A stretch of 36,814 bases of DNA. It comes from JAGMES01 sp023128035 (GTDB lineage: Bacteria > Bacillota > Halanaerobiia > DY22613). Below are positions 14,524 to 22,542 of the stretch, piece by piece (the first letter of the stretch is position 1; each line of letters starts with the position of its first letter). A program made the translations under genes and the position numbers. The notes beneath the pieces were generated by a model. That model worked only from the letters and a program-made list of their open reading frames with translations, was not told where the DNA came from and searched no databases. The stretch spans positions 1-36,814 of the forward strand of contig DAOVRZ010000051.1 of assembly GCA_030627905.1 (NCBI GenBank), in the 5' to 3' direction.

Positions 14524-14862
14524 ATGCATACAACTGGTCAGATGCAAGCAGATTTAGATCAAGGAATTAAGGTTACACCAACCCCAATTATTGCAGGACA
14601 ACGTGTTGATATTCAATATGAAGGTCTTTTGGCAAAATCAGGTGCACAAGATTTATATTGTCACACTGGTTTTGGGCTCAATGATGGTTGGGAAAATATA
14701 ACTGATGTAAAAATGAATCGGTTGGGTAATTGTTTTGCGACTAAAATTGCAGTTGATAAAGATTCACGTTTAAACTTTTGTTTCCATGATAATGCAGGAA
14801 ATTGGGATAATAACAGTGGACGGAATTGGTCTTTTGAAATTCATAATGGTAAACTTTATTAA
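14524..14862 (+). CDS. Cytoplasmic CBM25-like starch/glycogen-binding protein
   Basis: A 112-residue stand-alone domain with the features of carbohydrate-binding module 25 (PF03423): conserved aromatic residues, GFGLNDGWENI in the middle, FCFHDNAGNWDNNSGRNW near the end. The WDNNxGxNW motif forms part of the sugar-binding face in CBM25. There is no signal peptide or membrane segment, so it should act in the cytoplasm, probably on storage glucan granules, as a recruiting or protecting factor (inference). A TATAAT at 14495-14500 and an AAGGAGGAGAA site precede the ATG. The next gene encodes the debranching enzyme. Confidence 0.82.
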   Translation: MHTTGQMQADLDQGIKVTPTPIIAGQRVDIQYEGLLAKSGAQDLYCHTGFGLNDGWENITDVKMNRLGNCFATKIAVDKDSRLNFCFHDNAGNWDNNSGRNWSFEIHNGKLY

Positions 14863-14884
14863 TATATCTTTCTGATAATATTGA

Positions 14885-14910
14885 AGGGTCTATCGGAATA
14901 TTGATAGGCC
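14885..14910 (+). terminator. Weak terminator between the CBM25 and debranching-enzyme genes
   Basis: GGGtCTATC pairs with GATAGgCCC around GGAATATT, followed only by ATTTATAATT. It may end part of the CBM25 transcripts. Confidence 0.45.
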
Positions 14911-14939
14911 CATTTATAATTGAAGAGGTGAAGTACATA

Positions 14940-16898
14940 ATGATACGTTTAACAGGATCTATTATGAAAGATGAGTTAGCCTATCGTGAATGGATTGTAA
15001 CGAATGGGATAGGTGGATTTGCGGGTTCATCACTTGTAGGAGCTAATATGAGAAGTTATCACGGTATTTTAGTAGCTGCCCTTCGTCCTCCACTTGAAAG
15101 GACGTTGCTCGTTAGTCATCTGGATGAAAAAGTACAATTTGCTGATAAGGAAATTGATTTGACTACTCATTTATATCAGAATAATGTGATTACTATAGGA
15201 TATAAGCATCTGACTGCTTTTACATATCTTTTTCATCCTATATTTACTTATCATCTAGATGGAATAGTTATTGAAAAAAAGATATATATGATCTATGGTG
15301 AAAATACAACTATAGTTGAGTATCACTATCTTGATGGAGCAGATTCTATAGAACTTAAATTAACTCCTCTATTGAATTATCGTGATTATCATGGCAATAT
15401 TAAAGCAAATGACTGGCCTTGGATTGTAGAAAAAAATGGCTACCAGTATCAGTTCACGGCTTTTTCAGGGGCTACTCCGGTTTATATGACTTCAAAAGCA
15501 AAGTGGACAGAAGAACGATATTGGCATTATGGAATGTATTATCCGATTGAAGCATATCGTGGTTTAAAAGCAGTGGAAGATCATTTTGTGCCTGGATTTT
15601 TAAAAGCTACTTTAAAACCTGGGGAGCGTTTAGAGGTAATTTTTTCCACTGAAGATAAGTATTCTAAAATTCCTGATGTTTATCAAGAACAAGTTGTTCG
15701 GATAGAAGAATTATGGTTACAGGCTGGAGCAAAGGATGAAGTGAGTCGTAAATTGGTGGTAGCTGCCGATCAATTTTTAGTTCATCGAGATTCTAGTGAT
15801 ACAGCTACGGTAATAGCAGGTTATCCATGGTTTACAGATTGGGGTCGGGATAGTATGATTGCTTTGCCTGGGCTAGCATTAGTAACAGGTAGATTCCAAG
15901 AAGCTAAAGAGATTTTAGAGACCTTTGCTAAATATTCAAGTAATGGTCTTATTCCTAACCGTTTTCCAGATGTTGGGGAAGAACCAGAATACAATACAGT
16001 GGATGCTACTCTTTGGTTCTTTGTAGCTTTTTATGAATATTATCGTAAAACTCAGGATTTAGAATTTGTAAATAAATATTTTTCGCTTTTAAAAGAGATG
16101 ATTCGTTACCATACAGAAGGTACCATTTGGGGAATCAAAATGGATGAAGATGGATTGTTAACTCAAGGTCAGGATGGGGTACAATTAACCTGGATGGATG
16201 CCAAAGTAGGAGATTGGGTGGTTACTCCTCGAGAGGGAAAAGCGGTGGAAATCAATGCTCTTTGGTATAATGCTGTGAAGATTATTACGGAATTTTCTAG
16301 AGTTACAGGGAATGAAGAGATTGCTTGTGAGTATGAAAAGTTGGCTGAAAAGATTCTCGTAAACTTTCGAAAAGAGTTTTGGCGAGAAGATGTGCTGGCT
16401 AAAGAAGGATATTTATATGATCTTATTTTAGATGATTATAAGGATCCAGCTATAAGACCAAATCAGGTGTTCGCTTTAAGTTTACCTTTCCCCCTTATTG
16501 ATCGGGAGAAAGGAAGCCAGATTCTAAGGGTAGTGAAAAAACATTTGTTGACTCCATTTGGATTACGTAGTTTATCACATATTGATCCAGCTTATAAAGG
16601 TTACTATGGTGGAGATCAGTATCAAAGGGATGGAGCATATCATCAAGGTACTGTTTGGAGCTGGTTAATGGGGCCTTATCTTGGAGCAGTACTCTATGTA
16701 GAAGGTAATACTCCTACTATTAGAAAGAAGATTCACCGTTTAATAGAACCATTACTTACCCACTTAGAATGTGATGGAGCGATAGGACAGATTAGTGAAA
16801 TTTTTGATGGTGAGAGTCCATATCATCATCGGGGATGTTTTGCTCAGGCATGGAGTATCGCTGAACTTTTAAGGATAAAAGACCTAATTGAAAAATGA
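14940..16898 (+). CDS. Glycogen-debranching enzyme, amylo-alpha-1,6-glucosidase (GH133)
   Basis: A 652-residue cytoplasmic enzyme that removes alpha-1,6 branches from glycogen-like glucan. The N-terminal domain (about 1-250) begins with REWIVTNGIGGFAGSS and MRSYHGILVAA, typical of bacterial/archaeal debranching enzymes. The C-terminal (alpha/alpha)6-barrel contains WFTDWGRDSM with the likely catalytic Asp304, then TVDATLWF, TWMDAKVGDW, VEINALWYNA and AYHQGTVWSWLMGPYL. Length and order match the family. The open frame extends to 14901, but the ATG at 14940 after GAAGAGGTGA is the likely start. It lacks the glucanotransferase part seen in eukaryotic debranching enzymes. Its neighbours (CBM25, GH57, GH15, GT4) support a storage-glucan role. 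Confidence 0.92.
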   Translation: MIRLTGSIMKDELAYREWIVTNGIGGFAGSSLVGANMRSYHGILVAALRPPLERTLLVSHLDEKVQFADKEIDLTTHLYQNNVITIGYKHLTAFTYLFHPIFTYHLDGIVIEKKIYMIYGENTTIVEYHYLDGADSIELKLTPLLNYRDYHGNIKANDWPWIVEKNGYQYQFTAFSGATPVYMTSKAKWTEERYWHYGMYYPIEAYRGLKAVEDHFVPGFLKATLKPGERLEVIFSTEDKYSKIPDVYQEQVVRIEELWLQAGAKDEVSRKLVVAADQFLVHRDSSDTATVIAGYPWFTDWGRDSMIALPGLALVTGRFQEAKEILETFAKYSSNGLIPNRFPDVGEEPEYNTVDATLWFFVAFYEYYRKTQDLEFVNKYFSLLKEMIRYHTEGTIWGIKMDEDGLLTQGQDGVQLTWMDAKVGDWVVTPREGKAVEINALWYNAVKIITEFSRVTGNEEIACEYEKLAEKILVNFRKEFWREDVLAKEGYLYDLILDDYKDPAIRPNQVFALSLPFPLIDREKGSQILRVVKKHLLTPFGLRSLSHIDPAYKGYYGGDQYQRDGAYHQGTVWSWLMGPYLGAVLYVEGNTPTIRKKIHRLIEPLLTHLECDGAIGQISEIFDGESPYHHRGCFAQAWSIAELLRIKDLIEK

Positions 16899-16975
16899 AG
16901 GCAGGAAGTTAAAGTATGATGGCGAAAGATAAATATGAGGAATTAGAAAGATTCATAAACTTGAGGAGGTGCTTT

Positions 16976-18142
16976 ATGAAAAAAGCACGTTTGTTTTTAT
17001 TTGTTATTTTAGTTTTTGTCGGGATAATTACTTATTCGATGACAGCAGTTTGCCAGGAAAGTGATTTCCACTTGGGAATACAGTCATATTTATCTAGTGA
17101 ATATGAGACAGCTATTAATTACTTCGATCAGGAAATTGATAGCAACGATCTCTTTGTCTATGATGCATACTTTTATAGAACAGTTTCGTATGCAAGTTTA
17201 TATAATTTGCTGGAAACGAAGAATTCTTTAAAAGCTATGATCAATGCAGGTTATGATGTAGGCTATCTTCATTGGAGGGTGGGCCAGCTATATTTAAATA
17301 AAGATTCTCAGTTTGATTCTGCTTTGTGGAGTGAAGCTTTAGAAGAATTTAATAAAGCTTATGATATGGGCATCCGTACTGCTGAATTTCATTTAGACAT
17401 GGCTGCTGCGTATCAGGGAAATGGTCAATATGACAAAGCAATTACTGAATATAAGTTAGCCTTAATGCAAGAACCTAGAAATGTGAATGGTTATGTGAGT
17501 TTATCAATTGCTTATAAAGAGCTAGGTAAATATAATGAAGCAGTAAAAGCTTTGGAGACTGCTTTGGAGAATGATGCAGAGAACCTATCGATTTATCAAG
17601 GGTTAGCTGATCTGAAGTTTGCTATAGGTGATTATGCAGAAGCTGCAGAGTATTATAAAAAGACCTTGGAGATGATTCCAAACCGTGTTTCTAGTTTACT
17701 AAAACTCTCTATGGCATACTACCACATGGAACAATATGAGTTAGCTAAAGATCAATTCTTAAAGACGATTGAGGAAAATCCATACCTTTATCAGACATAT
17801 TATTATCTAGGAAAGATTGCAGAGATAGATGAAAATTATACAGAGGCAATAAAATATTATGAACTTGCAATCGAGTATAATTCTCAATATGTAGAGGCAT
17901 TGATCTCTTTAGGTGATATTTACCTAACACAGAATAATCAATATCGTGCTAAGTCTTTATATAATCTTGCTCTTGAAAAGAATCCTAACTATCCTAAAGC
18001 TCATCTACATTTAGCAAAGGCTTTTATAATGTTGAATCAGAAAGAATCTGCTATTTATGAGCTTAGGGAAACATTACATTTGGATTCTGATAATGAGGAA
18101 GCAAAACAATTGTTAGAAGAGTTATTGAAAGATCCGAATTAA
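16976..18142 (+). CDS. Exported tetratricopeptide-repeat protein
   Basis: 388 residues: a hydrophobic signal segment (about 4-24) ending near TAVCQ, then at least eight TPR-type helix pairs (patterns such as YDKAITEYKLAL, YNEAVKALETAL, YAEAAEYYKKTL, YTEAIKYYELAI). TPR arrays are protein-binding scaffolds; partners are unknown. The open frame reaches back to 16916, but the ATG at 16976 lies 5 nt after GAGGAGGT and gives a proper signal peptide. A Cys at the cleavage region is not in a good lipobox, so lipoprotein status is doubtful. A terminator overlaps the stop codon. It follows the debranching enzyme closely and may share its transcript. No specific function can be given. Confidence 0.85.
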   Translation: MKKARLFLFVILVFVGIITYSMTAVCQESDFHLGIQSYLSSEYETAINYFDQEIDSNDLFVYDAYFYRTVSYASLYNLLETKNSLKAMINAGYDVGYLHWRVGQLYLNKDSQFDSALWSEALEEFNKAYDMGIRTAEFHLDMAAAYQGNGQYDKAITEYKLALMQEPRNVNGYVSLSIAYKELGKYNEAVKALETALENDAENLSIYQGLADLKFAIGDYAEAAEYYKKTLEMIPNRVSSLLKLSMAYYHMEQYELAKDQFLKTIEENPYLYQTYYYLGKIAEIDENYTEAIKYYELAIEYNSQYVEALISLGDIYLTQNNQYRAKSLYNLALEKNPNYPKAHLHLAKAFIMLNQKESAIYELRETLHLDSDNEEAKQLLEELLKDPN

Positions 18143-18158
18143 ATTTCGGGTCTTTTTT
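18128..18158 (+). terminator. Terminator overlapping the end of the TPR gene
   Basis: AAAGATCCGAA pairs with TTCGGgTCTTT, followed by a run of T. The left arm lies in the last codons and the stop codon is in the loop. Confidence 0.85.
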
Positions 18159-18264
18159 TACGTAATAATAATGTGAAGATAAGCAGGAGATTTGGATTTC
18201 TACATAGAAATTATAATGGGCATATCAAAACATTTTAAGAATATTTACATAGGAGGAACGAAAG

Positions 18265-19524
18265 ATGATAAAAGAATTGCACGTTTCTTTAATTGACATT
18301 ATCATTAGCTTATCTAATGCTTTAGATCTTATAAGTCCGAATGTAACTAATCATCACAAAAGAGTGGCATATATTGCTTCAAGTATCGCAGCAGAATTGG
18401 GCATGTCAAAAAATGAAGAAATCGATTTGATCATCGCAGGTATTTTACATGATATTGGCGTTTTTTCAATACAAGAAAGACTTACAAGTTTAGATTTTGA
18501 TCTACAGGATCCTTATACTCATGCAAAAAAAGGTTATTTTTTACTCAAAAATTATGGACCGTTTTCGGAAATTGCACCTCTTGTGCTTCATCATCATGCA
18601 AAATGGAATAACGAAAAGAGTTCTATTGATGATTATATTCCTCTGGGAGGACATATTTTACATCTTGCTGATCGGATTGATGTTTTAAGTGATAGAAAAA
18701 AGAATATTTTAAACCAAAAGCGCGATATTTCAGAAAAAATTAACCAGTATTCGGGGAACTTATTTGCTCCGGAATTAGTTGAGATATTTAATCGTTTAGC
18801 TAAGAAAGAATGTTTCTGGTTAAATATGGTTTCTCCCACACTTGGTCGAATTCTTAAGAGGAAGACTAAATTTTATACAGTTGAATTAAACCTAGAAGGA
18901 CTTCAAAATTTAGCTAAATTATTTAGTAAGATTATCGACTTTCGAAGTAGATTTACTGTGACTCATTCTAGTGGCGTAGCAGCAACTGCTGAAGGTTTGG
19001 CTTTAATCATAGGAATGTCAAAAAGGGAAGGTACAATGCTGAAAGTTGCAGGATATCTTCATGATTTAGGCAAATTAGCTATAGATTCAGAAATTTTAGA
19101 TAAACCTGGTAAATTAACTGATGATGAGTTCAATTTGATAAAAGGACATACATATCATACCTATAACATATTAGAAGCAATTAATGGGTTAGAAGAGATT
19201 AACACTTGGGCTTCTTTCCATCATGAGAAGTTGGATGGTTCAGGATATCCTTTTCATCATCATGGGGAAGATTTGCCTTTAGGTTCAAGAATTATGGCAG
19301 TTGCAGATGTATTTACAGCGATTACTGAAGATCGCCCTTACAGAAAAGGGATGTCAAAGAATAAAGTGATTGATGTTTTGCATAACATGGTGAAATCTTC
19401 AGCTTTGGATAATCTAATAGTAACAGTCCTACTTGAAAATTATGATCATATTGATAAGATACGTCGAGAGGCTCAGGCTACAGATACTGAAGATTATGAA
19501 AGATTTGAAGAAGAGGTTGGATGA
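18265..19524 (+). CDS. Tandem HD-domain protein with C-terminal HD-GYP domain
   Basis: 419 residues, cytoplasmic, two HD phosphohydrolase domains. The first (about 20-150) has HHKRV, GILHDIGV and LVLHHHAKWN, but no GYP motif. The second (about 215-400) has THSSGV, GYLHDLGKLAI, KGHTYHT and SFHHEKLDGSGYP, the full HD-GYP signature of cyclic-di-GMP phosphodiesterases. Family knowledge suggests hydrolysis of c-di-GMP or a related dinucleotide by the second domain, with the degenerate first domain as sensor or partner. No receiver, PAS or membrane segment is attached. The ATG follows TAGGAGGAACGA. It stands alone between a terminator and the ECF-gene leader. No GGDEF protein is in the window. Confidence 0.87.
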   Translation: MIKELHVSLIDIIISLSNALDLISPNVTNHHKRVAYIASSIAAELGMSKNEEIDLIIAGILHDIGVFSIQERLTSLDFDLQDPYTHAKKGYFLLKNYGPFSEIAPLVLHHHAKWNNEKSSIDDYIPLGGHILHLADRIDVLSDRKKNILNQKRDISEKINQYSGNLFAPELVEIFNRLAKKECFWLNMVSPTLGRILKRKTKFYTVELNLEGLQNLAKLFSKIIDFRSRFTVTHSSGVAATAEGLALIIGMSKREGTMLKVAGYLHDLGKLAIDSEILDKPGKLTDDEFNLIKGHTYHTYNILEAINGLEEINTWASFHHEKLDGSGYPFHHHGEDLPLGSRIMAVADVFTAITEDRPYRKGMSKNKVIDVLHNMVKSSALDNLIVTVLLENYDHIDKIRREAQATDTEDYERFEEEVG

Positions 19525-19555
19525 GAAATATAGAAGTCTTGTTATTGTAACATAA

Positions 19556-19599
19556 TTATGATGAAATAAGTTTGATAATATAATCACAAGAAGTGATTA
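19556..19599 (+). promoter_or_regulatory. Candidate promoter and operator of the ECF-transporter gene
   Basis: TATAAT at 19579-19584, with a poor -35 (TTATGA 19556-19561, 17-nt spacing). A perfect 7-bp inverted repeat, TAATCAC-AAGAA-GTGATTA (19581-19599), overlaps the -10 and the start point, as a repressor site would. The regulator is unknown. Confidence 0.5.
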
Positions 19600-19602
19600 C
19601 AT

Positions 19603-19715
19603 ACAGAGGCGAATCTCTGGTTTTATCATTAATCTGAGTACTATAAATTAAGATATAGAATAACCATGAAGGTTTAAGCTATTTGAAAATAGCTTTACTT
19701 TTCATGGTTTTTTTA
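19603..19715 (+). promoter_or_regulatory. Structured leader with terminator before the ECF S-component
   Basis: The leader starts with a hairpin CAGAG-GCGAAT-CTCTG (19604-19619). A nested stem-loop follows: AACCATGAA (19662-19670) pairs with TTCATGGTT (19701-19709) around an inner AGCTAT/ATAGCT stem, then a T-run. This is a strong intrinsic terminator ending only about 20 nt before the start codon, placed like the expression platform of a riboswitch or attenuator. The upstream part does not match the riboswitch consensus sequences I recall (TPP, THF, preQ1, cobalamin). Confidence 0.6.
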
Positions 19716-19733
19716 TGTGAAGGAGGAGTTAGA

Positions 19734-20273
19734 ATGATTGGAAAGACAAAACAGATGGTGTATATGTCACTCTTAGTAGCAGTGGGTGTTATCTTACCTA
19801 TGGCATTTCATATGGTGGGAGCAGGAGGCTCGATATTTTTACCAATGCACATACCAGTATTCCTTGCTGGAATAATTTTAGGGCCTTGGTTTGGGATGAT
19901 AGTTGGTGCTGTTACACCTTTCTTGAGTAGTTTTTTAACAGGTATGCCACCAATGCTTCCGATGTTGCCGATTATGTTTGTTGAATTAGCACTCTATGGT
20001 TTGATAATTGGTTATATCTGTCACACAAAAAAGTTGCATATTTATATTGGATTGATTTTAAGTATGGTGATTGGACGAATTGGCGTTGGACTAGTGGTAT
20101 GGGTAATGGTTTCTTTCTTTAATATGACCAGACTTCCAGCTAATCCCGTACTCTTTATTTCAGGTGCAATAATAACAGGGTTTCCTGGTATTATTATTCA
20201 ACTAATATTAATTCCATTAATTAGTGCTCGAATTTTTAATTACTCGAAAGAGGAGATGAAAAAATATGTCTAG
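19734..20273 (+). CDS. ECF-transporter substrate-binding (S) component
   Basis: A 179-residue membrane protein with about six hydrophobic segments, no ATPase domain, and the small-loop pattern of energy-coupling-factor S components. The N-terminal motif GAGGSIFLPMHIPVFLAG and the FLTGMPPMLPMLPIMFVEL stretch are typical of one uncharacterised ECF subgroup. It would bind a vitamin or similar small molecule and pair with a shared EcfA1A2T module encoded elsewhere. The longer frame from 19683 runs through the leader terminator, so the ATG at 19734 after GAAGGAGGAG is chosen. Its last 8 nt overlap the methyltransferase start, so the two are translationally coupled. The substrate cannot be named. 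Confidence 0.82.
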   Translation: MIGKTKQMVYMSLLVAVGVILPMAFHMVGAGGSIFLPMHIPVFLAGIILGPWFGMIVGAVTPFLSSFLTGMPPMLPMLPIMFVELALYGLIIGYICHTKKLHIYIGLILSMVIGRIGVGLVVWVMVSFFNMTRLPANPVLFISGAIITGFPGIIIQLILIPLISARIFNYSKEEMKKYV

Positions 20274-20877
20274 AGAATTCTTTAATAACAAAGCTGAGGA
20301 ATGGGATAAGATTGTAAATCATGATTGTACTAAAATCAAAAAAGTAATAAGTGAGTTGCCAGATTTAGATTCTCCAACCATTTTAGATGTAGGGTCTGGA
20401 ACAGGAATAATGATCCCATTTTTACATGAGAAGTTTGGTGATGTAGCACAGATTAATGCCATTGATTTTGCTGAAAAAATGATTCAGGTTTCTCAAAGAA
20501 AACATGAGCATTATGAAAATGTAAAATTTGTGGTGGGAGATGTGTACACATATCCATTCTATGATGAAAAATTTGATCTGATTGTTTGTTATTCGGTTTT
20601 TCCACATTTTTATGATAAAGGAAAAATTCTCGCTAGATTTCGTGAGTTATTAAAAAAAGATGGAATGCTTGTAATTTTTCACTCTCAATCAAGAGAAGCA
20701 ATTAATAACTTACATAAAAAAGCAGGAGAAGAAGTGAAAGAAGATAGATTGCCGCCTGCTGATCAGGTCGCTGAACTAGCCAGTAATATGGGATATATAA
20801 TAAAAGGAATTGTAGATGATAATCAAATGTATCTTTTAAAATTATCAATTATTTTACCGTGGAAGAAGGATACTTAA
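20266..20877 (+). CDS. Class I SAM-dependent methyltransferase
   Basis: 203 residues with a Rossmann methyltransferase fold: motif I LDVGSGTGIM at about 44-53, an acidic motif II in NAIDFAEKM, motif post-I in VVGDVYTYPF, and FDLIVCYSVFPHF as motif IV. A later HSQSREAINNLH stretch seems family-specific. It overlaps the ECF S-component gene by 8 nt and would be translated with it; such coupling suggests that the methyltransferase acts on the imported compound or a derivative (inference). The exact substrate is unknown; UbiE/COQ5-like small-molecule methyltransferases are the nearest in shape. Confidence 0.82.
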   Translation: MSREFFNNKAEEWDKIVNHDCTKIKKVISELPDLDSPTILDVGSGTGIMIPFLHEKFGDVAQINAIDFAEKMIQVSQRKHEHYENVKFVVGDVYTYPFYDEKFDLIVCYSVFPHFYDKGKILARFRELLKKDGMLVIFHSQSREAINNLHKKAGEEVKEDRLPPADQVAELASNMGYIIKGIVDDNQMYLLKLSIILPWKKDT

Positions 20878-20940
20878 AAAGGTTGTTGAATATACTTAAT
20901 GATAACTGATACATACATGCTTCTTGTGGAGGTGACAACT

Positions 20941-21720
20941 GTGCATATTGACCAACAGACATATGGATTGGCTTTAGGGGGAGGTGCGGCATTAGGTATT
21001 GCTCATATAGGAGTTTTACAGCATCTTCAAGAGCGTCAGATTAAGATTTCTCACTATACAGGTACAAGTGTAGGTTCTATTGTGGCAGCTGCTCTGGCGA
21101 AAGGGATTCCTATCGATGAATTAATGGAATTTGCACGTTCAGTTGGTTGGCGACATTTTACAGCCTTACGGTTACCACGGCAAGGTTTTCTTTCATCCAA
21201 TGTTTTTCAAAATAAAATTAAAGAATTGATTGGAGATTGTTCTTTTGAAGATTTAGAGGTACCTCTTGCAGTGGTTGCAACCGATATTCTTACTGGTAAA
21301 CGAATAGTTTTAAATCAAGGAAAAATATTACCTGCTGTAGCTGCGAGTTGTGCGCTTCCTGGAGTTTTTGAACCAGTTAGATTAGGAAAATATTTACTTA
21401 GTGATGGTGGTCTTAAAGAGAATGTACCGATTATTACTGCAAAAGAGTTAGGAGCAGAACGTGTAATTGCTGTGGATCTTATTTCTAACAAGTTACCCAC
21501 TACTGAACCAACCAATCTTTTTGATGTACTTATTCGTGCGATAAATATTTTTCAAATCCAGTTTGATCACAATATTATGGATAGTGATATTCTAATTGCA
21601 CCTGATTTGCGAAATTTTACAGGTCTTGATATCCATAGAGTGGATGATTTAGTAGAAGCAGGTTATGTTGCAACAAAATGTGCACTCGAAACTTTTGATC
21701 AAAAAGAAAATGTAATATAA
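20941..21720 (+). CDS. Patatin-like phospholipase (RssA/YchK type)
   Basis: 259 residues, a cytoplasmic serine hydrolase of the patatin family. The oxyanion motif GLALGGGAALG opens the protein; the nucleophile lies in GTSVGS (Ser43) and the partner Asp in SDGG (Asp155), forming the Ser-Asp dyad. It probably acts on lipid esters. An in-frame ATG exists at 20899, but the GTG at 20941 directly follows TGGAGGTGACA and gives the usual short N-terminus. It ends at a bidirectional terminator facing the minus-strand DUF4912 gene. Substrate and physiological role are not known for this bacterial subgroup. Confidence 0.88.
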   Translation: MHIDQQTYGLALGGGAALGIAHIGVLQHLQERQIKISHYTGTSVGSIVAAALAKGIPIDELMEFARSVGWRHFTALRLPRQGFLSSNVFQNKIKELIGDCSFEDLEVPLAVVATDILTGKRIVLNQGKILPAVAASCALPGVFEPVRLGKYLLSDGGLKENVPIITAKELGAERVIAVDLISNKLPTTEPTNLFDVLIRAINIFQIQFDHNIMDSDILIAPDLRNFTGLDIHRVDDLVEAGYVATKCALETFDQKENVI

Positions 21721-21754
21721 GAAAGCCTTTCCTAATTTTTGGAAAGGCTTTCTT
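21719..21754. terminator. Bidirectional terminator between convergent genes
   Basis: A perfect 12-bp stem, GAAAGCCTTTCC (21721-21732) with GGAAAGGCTTTC (21741-21752), flanked by A and T residues on the two sides. Confidence 0.92.
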
Positions 21755-21776
21755 ATATTCATTTTTCTATATTTCT

Positions 21777-22502
21777 CTACCCTTTTCTCTTTGAGATAAA
21801 CTCCGGAGAACCTTCAGCTTTCATAAATTTTCTCTGACCATAAAATTCTTTTATCGTTCCCCATTTGGCATCCACTTTATCGGATGGACGATTAGGTGGA
21901 GTATGAATTTCATTTGATACAATAATTGGATTAAATTTTCCATCTATATCTCTTATCCCAAGAGTAAAGATAAACTTTTGATCAGGTTGATTAATGGGTA
22001 AATACCAGTTCCCCGATTGTGGATTAATTCTTTCATATTTCTCAGTCTGTTGGGAAAGATTATGAATTTTTAACTCCCATTTCCCTATGGGTGAATCAGG
22101 GGGAAGAACCCAATAAACATAAATCCAATAGGGATCTTTTGTTAATGCTACAAGAGTAGGAGTTAATTCTAGATCGATTTGCATTTCATGTCCAGAAATC
22201 CGTTTAGTTGGAAAACCGATTTGAATTATATGGTCTGATGTTACAGGTTCCAGTTCTAATCCAGATTCCTGATCATACTTTTCCCGAGATAATATTGTTT
22301 GCTCATCACCATTAGCTTTCATTTGCCCAATCTCTTTCTTGGTTTTGATGAAATCCTCTGCAAATTCGTCATCTTTGTTTTTATTATTTGCTAACCTGTG
22401 ACCCGGTGGAAGAATAATTTCTTCTGAATTAGTATTTCGATGACGTAGAAAATTGAAAACTACAAAAATTCCGATGGCTAGTAAAAGAAGCCATTGAATC
22501 AC
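21777..22502 (-). CDS. DUF4912-domain protein with N-terminal membrane anchor
   Basis: 241 residues: one hydrophobic helix at about 3-18, a charged linker (about 20-90), then a domain of about 140 residues with ELTPTLVALTKDPYWIYVYW, the signature of DUF4912 (PF16258). This domain is common next to GH57 branching-enzyme genes in clostridia; the IYVYW part and following beta strands suggest an immunoglobulin-like or carbohydrate-associated fold, but no activity is known. The start is GTG with AGGAGGTGACC before it. It follows the GH57 gene on the minus strand with a 40-nt gap, so the two form one operon. It may anchor glucan enzymes at the membrane (inference). Confidence 0.82.
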   Translation of the reverse strand: MIQWLLLLAIGIFVVFNFLRHRNTNSEEIILPPGHRLANNKNKDDEFAEDFIKTKKEIGQMKANGDEQTILSREKYDQESGLELEPVTSDHIIQIGFPTKRISGHEMQIDLELTPTLVALTKDPYWIYVYWVLPPDSPIGKWELKIHNLSQQTEKYERINPQSGNWYLPINQPDQKFIFTLGIRDIDGKFNPIIVSNEIHTPPNRPSDKVDAKWGTIKEFYGQRKFMKAEGSPEFISKRKG

Positions 22503-22542
22503 AACAGGTCACCTCCTGGATAATGTTAGCTTGCGAATTTTT

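Noticed and set aside
19603..19733. THF, TPP or preQ1 riboswitch before the ECF S-component
   Set aside because: The conserved cores I recall for these classes are absent. Only a generic hairpin and the terminator can be supported.
20899..20940. Upstream ATG as start of the patatin-like gene
   Set aside because: The ribosome-binding site TGGAGGTGA lies downstream of it and directly before the GTG at 20941, which gives the family's usual N-terminus.
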